A stretch of 64,000 nucleotides of DNA from Escallonia rubra (lineage: Eukaryota > Streptophyta > Magnoliopsida > Escalloniales > Escalloniaceae), in contig JAVXUO010002151.1 in the NCBI GenBank assembly GCA_033065855.1, positions 111,968-175,967 on the forward strand, given 5' to 3'. Below the pieces are notes generated by a model. The model ran no database searches. It saw only the letters and a program-made list of their open reading frames with translations, and had not been told where the DNA came from. How positions within the stretch are numbered: position 1 is the stretch's first letter; each line of letters starts with the position of its first letter. Shown here piece by piece: positions 9,590-20,498 of this stretch. A program made the position numbers and the translations under genes.

Positions 9590-11384
9590 CTTTATCTTCA
9601 CCTCGTAGTGCCAAAGTTGTTGCCAGGTTAGCCAAGGCATCCGCCATACGGTTTTCCTCCCTGGGGACATGTTCAAGTTCCACACTGTCAAATTTATTTA
9701 TCAAAATAGTGGCATAGCAAAAGTATGGAACAAGATCTTCCTTCTTGACTTCATACTCCCTAAGAAGCTGGTTGATGACTAGCTTGGAGTCGCCGCAAAC
9801 TGCAAGGCTCGAAATTCCCAGTTCTAATGCCATTTGGAGACCAATGATAAGGGCCTGATATTCGGCGACATTATTTGAGCATTTTTTGCCAAGCGTGAAT
9901 GCGTATGGTAAGACTTGTCGCTGTGGTGAGACAAAGATTACTCCGGCGCCTGCCCCAACCGACTGTGCTGCTCCATCGAAGAACATCATCCAAGGTTGGA
10001 AGGTTTCAACAAAGAACACTTCTTCGTCAGGGAAGTCTTCAGAAATCTCCCAATCTGCCGGGATAGGATGGTCTGCGAGGAAGTCTGCAAGGGCTTGCCC
10101 TTTGATTGCTGTCCTCGGAACGTATACAATTTCAAACTCATTAAAGAGTATTGACCATCTCGCTAAACGCCCTGATAGGACTGTCTTGGCCATGACATAT
10201 CTTAAAGGATCTGCTTTTGAAATTAAATGCACTGTGTATGCCAAAAAATAATGCCTCAGTTTTTGCGATGCAAAAACCAATGCTAGGCACGTTTTCTCGA
10301 TCGGGTTGTACTTGAGTTCTGTTTCCGTCAACCTACGACTCAAGTAATACAATGCCTTCTCCTTTTTATCCTGGTCATCTTGTGCCAGCATCGCACCTAG
10401 GGATTCTTCTTGGGCCGCAATGTAAAGGATCAACGGCTTTCCAAGCGTTGGGGCTCCCAAAACTAGAGGGCTAAGAAGGTACTTCTTGATCCTGTCGAAT
10501 GCATTCTGGCAAGCTTGATCCCATTCGAAAGACGTATCTTTCTTCATGAGACGATTGAAAGGCTGACAGCGACCTGCTAGATTTGAAATGAATCGCCTGA
10601 TGTACGAGAGTGATCCTTGAAGACTTCGAAGTTCTCGCAAATTTTTTGGCGGAGGCATCTTTTGTATTGCCTCGATTTTAGATTGATCAACTTCGATGCC
10701 TCGGTGACGGACGATGAAACCAAGGAACTTTCCGGATGAGACCCCAAACGCACACTTAAGAGGGTTCATTTTGAGTTGATGTTTCCTCAACCGGTTGAAT
10801 ACAATGCGTAAATTTTGCAGGTGATCTTCTCTCTTCTTTGTTTTGACCACCAAATCGTCAACATAGCATTCCACAATTTTGTGTAGCACGTCATCGAATA
10901 TTTTCTGCATGGCACGCTGATAAGTTGCCCCCGCATTCTTCAGTCCAAAAGGCATTACTCTGTAGCAGTAGATTCCTTTTGGGGTGCGGAATGCAGTTTT
11001 TTCCTCATCTTCAGGTGCCATGCGTATTTGGTTGTACCCCGCGCATCCATCCATAAAGGATAAAACCTCATGCCCAGTTGTCGCATCCACCATGAGTTCG
11101 ATTATGGGTAGAGGGAAGTCGTCTTTTGGACATGCTCGATTTAAATCGCGAAAGTCTACACATACGCGTATATGCCCATTTTTCTTGCGCGCCGGCACTA
11201 TACTTGAGATCCATGTGGGGTACTTTACTTCCCTGATAAACCCAGCTTCAATCAACTTGTTGATTTCAACTTCTATCTCTAAGACAACCTTTGGATGGAA
11301 TGTGCGTTGAGCTTGCTTGACAGGGCGTACCCCACTTTTAACAGCAAGATGATGAACCGCGATCTTAGGACCTTGTATGTCCAC
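9590..11384 (-). CDS. Tat element reverse transcriptase, RNase H and second (archaeal-type) RNase H
   Basis: RT motifs: IRVCVDFRDLNRACPKDDFPLP, MPFGLKNAGATYQR (split across F.. helix) and the catalytic YVDDLVV at about 10.86 kb. The first RNase H follows at 10.1-10.5 kb. A second RNase H at 9.6-9.99 kb shows MFFDGAAQSVGAGAG, NVAEYQALIIGLQMAL, VCGDSKLVINQL and ENRMADALANLA. This duplicate archaeal-like RNase H separates Tat from Athila and chromoviruses. Confidence 0.9.
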
Positions 11385-11399
11385 GCAAAGACATCTTTG

Positions 11400-13480
11400 A
11401 ATTCTTTCAGCACTTCAAAATATTTTTTCTCTTCCTCGAGGTTCAGGTGAGCGCTGATGAAGATGGGCCTAGGATCTTCAGATGTTCCTAAGTTGAGTTC
11501 TTTAAGGTCGTCAACCGTAGGTTGCCCCCCGTCCTCGAGCTGGGGAGGTGCCTCCATCAGATCATCTTCGGAAGCATCTAGAGTTGCGTCTTCTTCCACT
11601 GTGATGTGATACACAGCTTCAACAACCTCCTCATCATTGACTCTCTTTTTCTCGACTTGATTTTTACCTTGGCCAGTAATGACAATAGTCCTTCTTTTAG
11701 CTTTAAGAATTCCATCATTGCTGACATCTATCTTGGTCTTTCTCTTCATTCGAGACGGAACAAGGCTTCTAGTTTCTTTATCTTCCTTGTGTCTGGCCTC
11801 CATCTCTGCTATCGCTTCAGAGTTCTTATCATCGATCTTACCAGTTGGGCCACCCAATCTTGAGAATATGGAGGCTCGGGGACGTCTTGTAGAATCTATC
11901 TTGTTCTTATTAAGGGTCGTAACCCCTAACCTCTTAAAGGCAGAAGTTCGAGAGGATTGGTCGCTCGAGCTAGTCTCGCCTTGGTTCAAACTGGGTGAGG
12001 TTTGAATGCGATCAAACACCGAGGTCCGTGGCAGGGCAGCCTGTTCATCACCTGACTCATCAACTTCCTCAGCAGTGATGTACTTTATGCTAACTCTATT
12101 TTGTTTGCTTTTCAAAGGTACTCGGATAGGTCGATCGGGTTTATAACCAACACCCATCCTTGGTGGGCTGACTCGATGCCCTTGTTGTCTTAACCTCTTT
12201 TGGGTTTCGTTAAGTCCATGAACCTTTTCACCCGTTAGTTCTGGGCTAAGTTCTCCGAGCGGCGCCGGATTTTCAAAGTCATAACCCGAATTTTTAAACA
12301 GCTTTTGGGCTTTAGCATCGAAACCTTCATAAGTCTTCACAGAGGGTGGATGTGGATGCTTGGCCATGCCTCGTGAAGGTTCAACAAATCCTTTAAGTGG
12401 CAGCTTGACTGTCCCAATGGTTGTAAGAGGTATGGTTAACTCTTCTTTTAGGACGTGGACATCCACCGTCTTTGGAACTCTTTCAACTTTGACCTCTTTT
12501 AGCTCGACCAGTTCAACAAAGGGTGACTGTCCCTCTGCTCTTCGAGATACTGGGACGTACCTAAAGACAGGTGACTCCTTTCGTGCCTCTTCCGATGGTG
12601 GCTTCTTTTCCCCTGATACTGATCCTTTCGAGATTTCTTTAGGTTCAGGTTGCGAGGTCACCGTAACTTGTTTACCTTTTTGGGGCTCGTTTTTCTTTGC
12701 AGAAGAGGTTTCCCTTGGAAGACATTCTAGGGACGTCTCGGACTCCATGTAGAACTTTGCATCTGCAAAATAAGACTCTGCTTCGGTAAATGGTCTACAG
12801 TCGCCATCAACCTTCTTTTCTCCATCCCTGTAGAATTTGAGACATTGATGAAGAGTGGACGGCACCACCCCATTCTCGTAAGCCCAAGGTCGGCCTAACA
12901 ACAAGTTGTAAGACGTTTTGGCATCAATAACATGGAACAAAGTGTCTGACTTTAGCTCCCCAATAGTAAGCCCGAGACGAATCATGCCGATCGCCCTTTG
13001 CCCGCCTTGGTTGAAACCTTGTATCACCAGTCGAGACTTGGAAAGTTCATCCATTGTAATTCCAATTTGTTTCATGACAAACTTTGGCATGATGTTCACT
13101 GTCGACCCTCCATCAACGAGCATCCAGTTCACCTTTCTTTCCCGGATATAACCTGACACGAAGAGAGGTCTATTGTGAGGCTTGGGACCCAACTGCAGGT
13201 CCTCGTCCGTGAAGGTTATAGATGCACAACAGGACGTACACGTCGCCGTTGTAGTCTTAAGGTCATCAATTTCACGAATGGCAGAGCTGTACTTCTTAGG
13301 TTCTTCCAAAACCCTTCTCAGCACTTCGTGTGCTGATTGGGGCAGGTCAAACATCTCTTGAAGTGTGAACCGCAGAGGTAGGCCTCGTAGAAAGGTTAGC
13401 ATGCTCTCGTTGTTTTCATCAATAGTCTCCTCGTCCGAGTCATGTTCGTCTTCGTGCACTGAGAGTCTGAGACCATGCAA
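11400..13480 (-). CDS. Tat element protease region and linker
   Basis: The aspartic protease signature is WMLVDGGSTVNIMPKFV (DGGS form, common in this lineage), followed by TSYNLLLGRPWAYENG with the LLGRPW flap-distal motif, at about 12.9-13.2 kb. The remainder is a long Lys/Glu-rich linker typical of Tat polyproteins between PR and RT. Confidence 0.8.
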
Positions 13481-15639
13481 ACAGTTTCGACCGGATCATC
13501 TTTCAAGTATCCACTCGGAAAAAAGTCTCCAAGCGTTTTTGATTTGGGAATCTCCTGTCGAAAACCTTCATCAACTTCCTTGCAACTCTTCTTAGCAGCG
13601 TGCCTTCTCCCCTTACGGCGTTGTTGCTTGCCCTTTTTAGTTCGCCTATTCTCTCGACGAAATAGTTGCAAAGGAGTTGCTGGTTGCTTCTTCGGTTTCC
13701 TCCGCGTGACTAGTGTCCACCCACCATCGTCCGTATCTACCAACTGGTCAGCTTGAGTTGACACTTCCGATATATTCTGAGGGAGTTGAACTTTTACGGG
13801 GTCCAACGTTCCAAACTGGATAGTCATCATCCGTGCCCCCATTGTCAATATATTATTTAACGTATTTGGCCCCTTCGAAGGAGTCACGTCACTTGAGATG
13901 ACTGAGGCATGATTCGACTCTTCCACCCCATCAATGTCTAATTCGATTTTCCCTTTCTTGGCCAAATTCATGATCAACTCCTTGAGTATGAAGCATTTTT
14001 CAGTCTTATGGCCAAGGATGCGGTGATACTTGCAATACTTTGGCTCGTTGACTCGCCCTGATTCCTCCGAACGCTTCGACTCTGGGAGCTCGATGATTCC
14101 CTTTTCGAGTAAAAAGTCGAGTATGCCTGGTACGTCAGAATCTGGGAAGGGGTAGCCCTTTCCTTCCAACTCCTTCAATGAAGGTTGTTGCCTGGGTTTT
14201 TCCTAGAGGTGTTCTGGTGCCTTTTCCTCCTTGTGCTTGTCTTTCTTTGGAACTTTCAAAGGAGCCGTGGTAATTGCCAAGGACTCTTTCCCAGTCATTT
14301 TAGAAGACCGTTCAACCTTTTTTCCTTCCCTTGTCTCCTTACGGGGGTCAGGCAATGCAGGACTGCTGCCACCATGATTGGCAATGCTGATTTCCATATC
14401 ATGGGCCCGTGTTGCTAATTCTTCAAAGCTTGTTGGTCTGTTACCTTGAAGAATGTACAACAAGCCCCAGTGCATGCCTTGCATGCACATTTCTACTGCC
14501 GAAATCTCCGACAGCCTTTCTTTGCAGTCTAAACTTAGCGAGCGCCATCTGTTAATATAGTCCACCACCGGCTCGTATTTCCACTGCCTGGTGTTTGTGA
14601 GTTCCATCATGCTAACCAAGCGTCGCGTGCTGTAAAACCGGTTCAGGAACTCACGTTCCATTGCTTCCCAACAGTCAATTGACTCGGGCTCGATGTCAGT
14701 GTACCAGTCGAACGCATTTCCTTTGAGAGACCTGACGAATTGTTTGACAAGGAGGTCTCCTTCAGTGCCTGCATTGTTGCAAGTCTCAACGAAATGAGCA
14801 ACATGTTGCTTTGGATTGCCTTTCCCGTCGAACTGCTGGAACTTTGGTGGCTGATACCCTGTTGGCATCCTCATGTTGTCGATTCGCTTTGTGTAAGGTT
14901 TCGAATACATGAAGTTGTTGCGAGAAGGTCCTCCGTATTGTGCCCTGATTGTGCTCGTTATCATGTCTTGTAACTGTTGCACCGAAAGGGAGGCGACAGA
15001 GTTGGACCTGTCCTCTTTTTCGATCCCGTCAAAAGTGGACTCATCGTGACGTCCATTAGCGCCACCCTTCTTTGAGGTTTCATTGACCTCATCTCGGTTA
15101 GACTCCTCGTTGGCTTGCAACTCCAACTTGTTCATGAGAGTCGCAATTTGAAAGTCTTTCTCTTCTACAGTCTTGGTCAGCTTCTCAAAGGCCCGAGACA
15201 TAGTAGCAAGTTGTTCCTCAATTGACATTGATCCGGTCATCATGACTTGCATGGTAACGGGAGGCGCAAAAGTGTGCGACTCGGAGCGCAGTGACGACAC
15301 GAGGTGTTTCGGGCTTCCGGGGGAATATCCCGATTGCGAACCGGTGCTGGAATCCGCATCTGAGGCATACTGAAATGATGGTGGAGGCATTTGGTGAAGG
15401 GTATCCAACTCGAGGTGGGGGACTTTTGATCCCGACACCTTGTCTTTTTCGTAACGCGAGACCACGACCTCCCTGAATTGTACGCGTGGCTTGACCGGCG
15501 GTTTAGAAACTGGTACCACCACTTGATTGGGGACAAGATTTTCATCCCTGGCCCTGCTTCGAGTCACGGGGCCGGTTGAAGTGCTGCTGCTACCACTCCT
15601 TGCGGCGGCACTCTTCGAGGTGTTCTCTATGGCTTGCAT
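13480..15639 (-). CDS. Tat element gag
   Basis: The retrotrans_gag core includes YQPPKFQQFDGKGNPKQHV, FVRSLKGNAFDWYTDI, WEAMEREFLNRFYSTRR and VVDYINRWRSLSLDCKE. A zinc-knuckle-like CKYHRILGHKTEKCFIL sits further downstream. It would form the particle shell and bind element RNA. A TRSRAR basic N-terminus is present. This is part of a broken element. Confidence 0.85.
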
Positions 15640-15822
15640 CTACTGCACTTTCTTTGGGGCCATTGATGTGTTGGAGGTGATCTGAAAATCTTCTTCGGAG
15701 AAAGAGATGGGAGGCAGTGTGCTGACGCTTCCCCTAAAAAAAAAAAGAGAGTACTTACTTCGAGTCTTATGACGTACGTTAAAAAAAAAAAGTACCGCAC
15801 AAGTCTCGAAGTGGGGGCAATT

Positions 15823-16634
15823 TGTAGACATTAAAAATAATTTTACCGAACAATGGTAAATTATTTTTAAAACTGGTCAAATATTCAACGCTGCGAAAAA
15901 TGCGGGCTAGATGCTGACTTGGCGTCAAACAAAAGTAGTGGGTCCAAATCAAGATTAAGTCTAGAAAATTAGCCCAAGTAAGATTATGCGGTCCGGCCCA
16001 TGGTCTTCTACCAGAAAGTTCAATTATGTTAGGTTTGACGAAAAGAAATTAAATGCAACTAAATCCATTTAATTAATCAAGATCATGTAATTAAGGGGGA
16101 CAAAATCCCTTTAATTAACAGACAAAGCCCTAAATTATGGGTTTTCTAAATTTAACCACACCTCTTTACCTATAAATAGAGGACTTTGGGTAGGGAAGAA
16201 GGACACACCGAGTTTCTGCCAACAAGCCAGCGGTCTGCCAGAACTCTGTCTCAAGTATACGACATATCGAGAATTACGCTTTACTTGAAGAATAATAAGC
16301 ACTAATCAAGTGCCGTTCTTCAATCGAGCATTCTCGACGTTAAAGATTCATCACTCTTTGATCCTCAACATCAAAGAGAAATTCAGTTTCAACCGTGGAG
16401 ATTCTACAAGTCAAGAATCGCCTTCAAAAGAGAATTCAACGTAGCGGTTCAAGAACACTATTCTAGCCCTTGGATCGTGACCAAAAGCGGATATTGAATC
16501 AGAGGACTCATATTTATTTTCTGATTAAATTAGAGAGTGGTGTAACCCTTAGTTTTAAACAATATATATCTTTAAATTGTAGTTTGTGCATTATTTCTTG
16601 TCTTGCAGTTTTAGACACGAAATTTGTGTGTACA
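15823..16634 (+). repeat. LTR of the Tat element, right copy, inverted relative to the left
   Basis: On the plus strand a GTGGGGGCAAT polypurine tract is followed by TGTAGACATTAAAAAT. A TATAAATAGAGG box near 16170 reads rightward. The end is either TTGCA at 16607 or GTACA at 16634. Sequence shared with the left copy extends about 100 bp beyond the LTR on the gag side (15725-15822), including T/A runs and GACGTACGT. Confidence 0.8.
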
Positions 16635-16654
16635 AATTTTTAACGTACGTCCAA

Positions 16655-17245
16655 GGCATATATGTAGATATGTACATATATGTAGATATGTACATATGTA
16701 CATATATGTAGATATGTACATTATGTACATATGTATGTAAATATGTACATATCTACATATGTATGTACATATGTACATATCTACATATATGTAGATATGT
16801 ACATATGTACATATGTGTACATATGTACATACATATATGTACATATGTACATATATGTAGATATGTACATATCTACATATGTGTACATATATACATATGT
16901 ATATATGTAGATATATACATATATCTACATATATACATATGTATATATCTATATATATACATGTATATATGTACATATATACATATGTATAAATCTATAT
17001 GTACATATGTACATATATACATATGTATATATCTACATATATACATATGTACATATGTATATATATATACATATGTATATATGTACATATGTATATATCT
17101 ACATGTATATATGTATATATCTACATGTATATATGTATATACATATGTATATATGTACATATATATATGTATATATATACATATGTACATATGTATCTAT
17201 ATATGTATATATATACATATATATGTATATATATATATATATATA
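16655..17245. repeat. Complex TA microsatellite (TACATATG/TATATG words)
   Basis: About 590 bp of the same repeat type as 591-1006 and 1673-1884, now on the far side of the Tat element. It has no gene; open frames across it are repeat translations. Confidence 0.95.
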
Positions 17246-18171
17246 GGGGAAAGCGAATATAAGGCTAGCCTCGCGCAAGTTGCGTGAGGCTAGCAATCAA
17301 AACTACGTAGTTTTGGCCCAAACAAACATGATTATTATTTTTTGTCTCTTTTTCTCTCTCCCTGCCCGCTATTTTTCTCTCTTCCCTTCTCTCTATCGCA
17401 TGCCTGTCTTAGCAAGCCACGGCCACCATCATACCCACCATGCCGTAGACCACCCATCTTCAATCGCCGGCCATCCCTGCCGCAAATAGTTTCCACCACC
17501 CACATCTTCTCGCCGCTCAAATTTGGTGAAGATGAGGGCGGAGATGGGTTGTCATTCACTGCTGCAATTATCATAATCCCGATCTCCACTGCTATAATTG
17601 TTTGCCGCTGCCTTCAACATCATCATGCTGAGTATTCGGTGGTGGCGGTAAAGGGTTCAATGGTGACGGTGGTGGGTTTTCTATGTTGGTGGAAGTGGTT
17701 TGATTCACCTGTGGCGGTGGTTGATCTCTGTGATCCCGGTGGTCCTTAGTTGTGAAGGTGGGTTGGTGCGGCGAAGAAGCACCTTAAAGATGGTAGGCCG
17801 ATGGTGTAGTGGTGGCAAGTTGATACTGTATTGGTGGTTGATCGGGGTTCAATAAGTCGCGGTGATGGTGGGTTGGGATTCGAAAGGTCACGGTTGTGAT
17901 GATGGATCAATGTTTGGAGGCTCACAGTGGTTGTTTGTGGTTGCAAAGCAGAGATGGCAGGTGAAGCGATTCAAAGTGGTGGTGAATCGACCGGTGGCGG
18001 TAGCGACAGTGGTGGGTAGTGGGGGTGGGCTGGATAGCGGGTGAGAGTGAAAGAAAGTTAGGGAGAAGAGAGAGAAAAAAAAAAAGCTTAAGGAATTTAA
18101 CCAAAACTACGTAGTTTTGATCGCTAGCCTCACGCAACTTGCGCGAGGCTAGCCTTATATTCGCTTTCCCC
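17246..18171. mobile_element. Non-autonomous TIR element A (926 bp)
   Basis: It begins GGGGAAAGCGAATATAAGG and ends with the reverse complement. The TIR is about 72 bp with two internal palindromes: GCTAGCCTCGCGCAA paired with TTGCGTGAGGCTAGC, and AAAACTACGTAGTTTT. It lies in TA repeat with TATA on both sides. The interior is pyrimidine-rich on the left and purine-rich on the right; it has no coding signal, and small frames there are not conserved. The superfamily is not certain because the target duplication is hidden in TA repeat. Confidence 0.75.
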
Positions 18172-18176
18172 ATATA

Positions 18177-19338
18177 GGGGAAAGCGAATATAAGGCTAGC
18201 CTCACGCAACTTGCGTGAGGCTACGGCAAAAACTACGTAGTTTCGTTAAAAAAAAATGAGCTCAGATATTATTTTCTTTTTCTTTTCCTGTTTTTCTGTC
18301 GCGCATTGTCTCTCCCTTCCCCCTGTTTCCTCTCATCTCTTCCCTGTCTTCTCTGAGCAGGCTCTAGCATCATCGCCCTAACCTTCCACCGTCGGCCATC
18401 ATCACCCATCAACGCCCTAACATCATGCCGCAACTGTAACAGGCTAACTGTCATCAACGTTTTCTCTCTTCCCTTCCCCTGTTTTCCTCTCGTCTCTTCC
18501 CCGTATTTTTTGTCGCAGGCCCTAGCACAGTCCCAACCTTCCTGTGCCAGCGTCAACCTTCCTACACCGGCCAACATCACGCCCACCAACACCCATCCTC
18601 CTGCCGTGACAGTTTCCCCGTATTTTCTGTCGCAGTCCCTAGCACCGTCCTAACTTTCCTGTGCCGGCGCGTTAACCTTCCCACTGTCCCAACCTTCCTT
18701 TGCCGGCGTCAACCTTCCTCCTGCCGTGACAGTGCATTACCAACACCACAGACAAACGCCACAGTTTTCACTGTCAAGCCACCGTAGACCACCCATCTTC
18801 CATCTCCGGCCGCCTTAGACCAACAACCTTCCATCTCCGGCCGTCGTATATATCCGTTCCTGCCGCAAACGTTCTCCACCGCCCATTGCCTCCACAGTTT
18901 CCACTCCCCACGAGCAACCCACCGTCACATCCTTCCTGCGCCGGCCACCCTCACACCCACTGTCACCCATCTTCCTGCCACATTCTCTGGTTCATGTAGC
19001 CAAATCCAGTACTGTGGGTGAGCAAGCAAGCAAGCATAATCATCTACGGTAGCTTATGGTGGTCTACAGTGGAAGGTTGAGGCGTTGATGATGGTGAATG
19101 TGTTACTGTTGCTGCAGGAAGGTTGGGGCGTTCATGGGTGATGGTGGCCGGTGCAGGAAGTTTGGGGCGGTGGTAAGGCCTGCGACAGAAAAGACAGGAA
19201 GGAGATGAGAAGAAAACAGGGGAAGGGAGAGAGAGAGAAAAAAAATTATATCTGATCATTTCTGTTAATGAAACTACGTAGTTTTTGCCGCTAGCCTCAT
19301 GCAAGTTGGGTGAGGCTAGCCTTATATTCGCTTTTCCC
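18177..19338. mobile_element. Non-autonomous TIR element B (1162 bp), same family as A
   Basis: It has the same terminal sequence and the same two palindromes as element A, from which it is separated only by ATATA. The interior is C-rich with reiterated CCTTCC(T/A)..CCGGC words (18530-18900) and poly-pyrimidine at 18270-18350. No transposase is present. Side-by-side insertion in one TA tract is notable. Confidence 0.75.
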
Positions 19339-19352
19339 TAGGTATATATATA

Positions 19353-19398
<46 letters not shown>

Positions 19399-19486
19399 TA
19401 TATATATACCTATATATATATCTATACCTATATATATATATATATATACCTATATATATAGGTATATATACAGGTATATATATATA
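19339..19486. repeat. TA microsatellite with interspersed CC/GG
   Basis: TATATATACC/GGTATATA words separate TIR element B from MULE-1 and form its left flank, so any 8-9 bp target duplication of MULE-1 is masked. Confidence 0.95.
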
Positions 19487-19784
19487 GGGAGCTGATCCGT
19501 TGAGAGCGTTAGCAAAATAGGAGAAGTTGCAAACGCGATCTGACCGTCCATCCCGAAAGATGGACGGTCCAGATCGCGCCTTTTTCAAAACCTGTCAGAC
19601 GTCCGCCATACAGTATGGCGGACGGGTTTTTTTACCAAATTGCCCCTCCGCGCCTGTCCGCTATACAGTAGCGCGGAGGGCATTAATGTCCTGATGGGAG
19701 ACAGCAAAAAGTCGTCCGCCATACAGTATGGCGGACGTCCCCTAGTCTGACACCTGTCAGGGCCTGTCCCGTCAGTTTTTTCAC
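19487..19784 (+). repeat. MULE-1 left terminal inverted repeat
   Basis: About 298 bp containing GATCTGACCGTCCATCCCG with its inverted partner and three of the GTCCGCYATAC palindromes (19601, 19657, 19714); a fourth lies just inside at 19821. In Mutator elements the TIR carries transposase binding sites and promoter; here that is inference. Confidence 0.9.
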
Positions 19785-20498
19785 TGACCCCTGCCTGACA
19801 CGAGACAGCAAAAAAGGTGTCCGCTAGACAGTATCGCGGAATAATTTCCTCACACGCCCGCGGACAGGTGCTTCCCGTATACCCCCGAGGTTCCTGATTC
19901 TCAGCTCTCTTTCCTGAATTCTCAGCTCATCCCGCAAAATTCTCCAGCTCTTCCCGCAAAATTTTCTTCTCCTTCGGATTCACCTGGCTTCCATTTCTGG
20001 CTCCCCTCAAGCTTCTTCGAGTAAAACTTGCTTCAATCTTCTTCACTCAAACAAGGTAAGTTTCTCATCTCAGATATTTTCTGGGTGGATTGACTGATAA
20101 AGTATATTTTTTATTTTGGGCAAAAAAATATAAATTTCTGATGATGTTCTAGAAATTAATTTGTTAACTTTAAAGAAGTTTATTGTAGTTAATTTTGGAT
20201 TTTTTTGAGGGCCGCTAACTTCGGCACATCTATCCTATTTAAATTCGAATTTTTTTAGATACGTTTGTTGTATTTTGGCATGATGAATTTGTCTAACGCT
20301 CTTAGTAATTGTAATTTGTTATGTTCAATAAATCTATAATTAGCAAAATGGGAGACTTTTGAGATTATGTATATAGTATATTTGTCATCTTAAATTTGTC
20401 TATTTGTCACGATAATTTTAAGGTAATATTTTCAGTTGAAAATGTCATTTGATTGTTCAGCGTAGTCTATATTTCTACATATAGGGAGCTGTTTCACA
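19785..20498 (+). promoter_or_regulatory. 5' leader of the transposase gene with a probable intron
   Basis: The interval holds a pyrimidine-rich leader (CTCAGCTCTTCCCGC repeats at 19910-19965) and a consensus 5' splice site AAG/GTAAGT at 20054-20060. An AT-rich stretch follows, with ATATAG at about 20483 as a possible acceptor before the ATG at 20499. No other gene is seen. Confidence 0.5.

Larger units (their letters stand above)
1888..16634 (-). mobile_element. Ty3/gypsy retrotransposon, Tat lineage, with antisense PMD frame; broken, LTRs inverted
   Basis: The minus strand carries, in order from the right, gag (about 15.6-13.5 kb), protease (about 13.2 kb), RT, RNase H, a second archaeal-type RNase H and integrase (to 8.25 kb). 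The extra RNase H is diagnostic of the Tat lineage. Downstream of integrase, on the opposite strand, is an additional frame (4894-7990) with a PMD, a known habit of Tat elements. The left LTR with its polypurine tract is placed as expected for the 3' end. The right LTR copy next to gag is inverted and also has a polypurine tract, so the normal 5' LTR and primer site are missing. The LTR copies differ by under about 1% by eye, so the copy is young. It is broken, with several interruptions in gag-pol. Confidence 0.8.
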
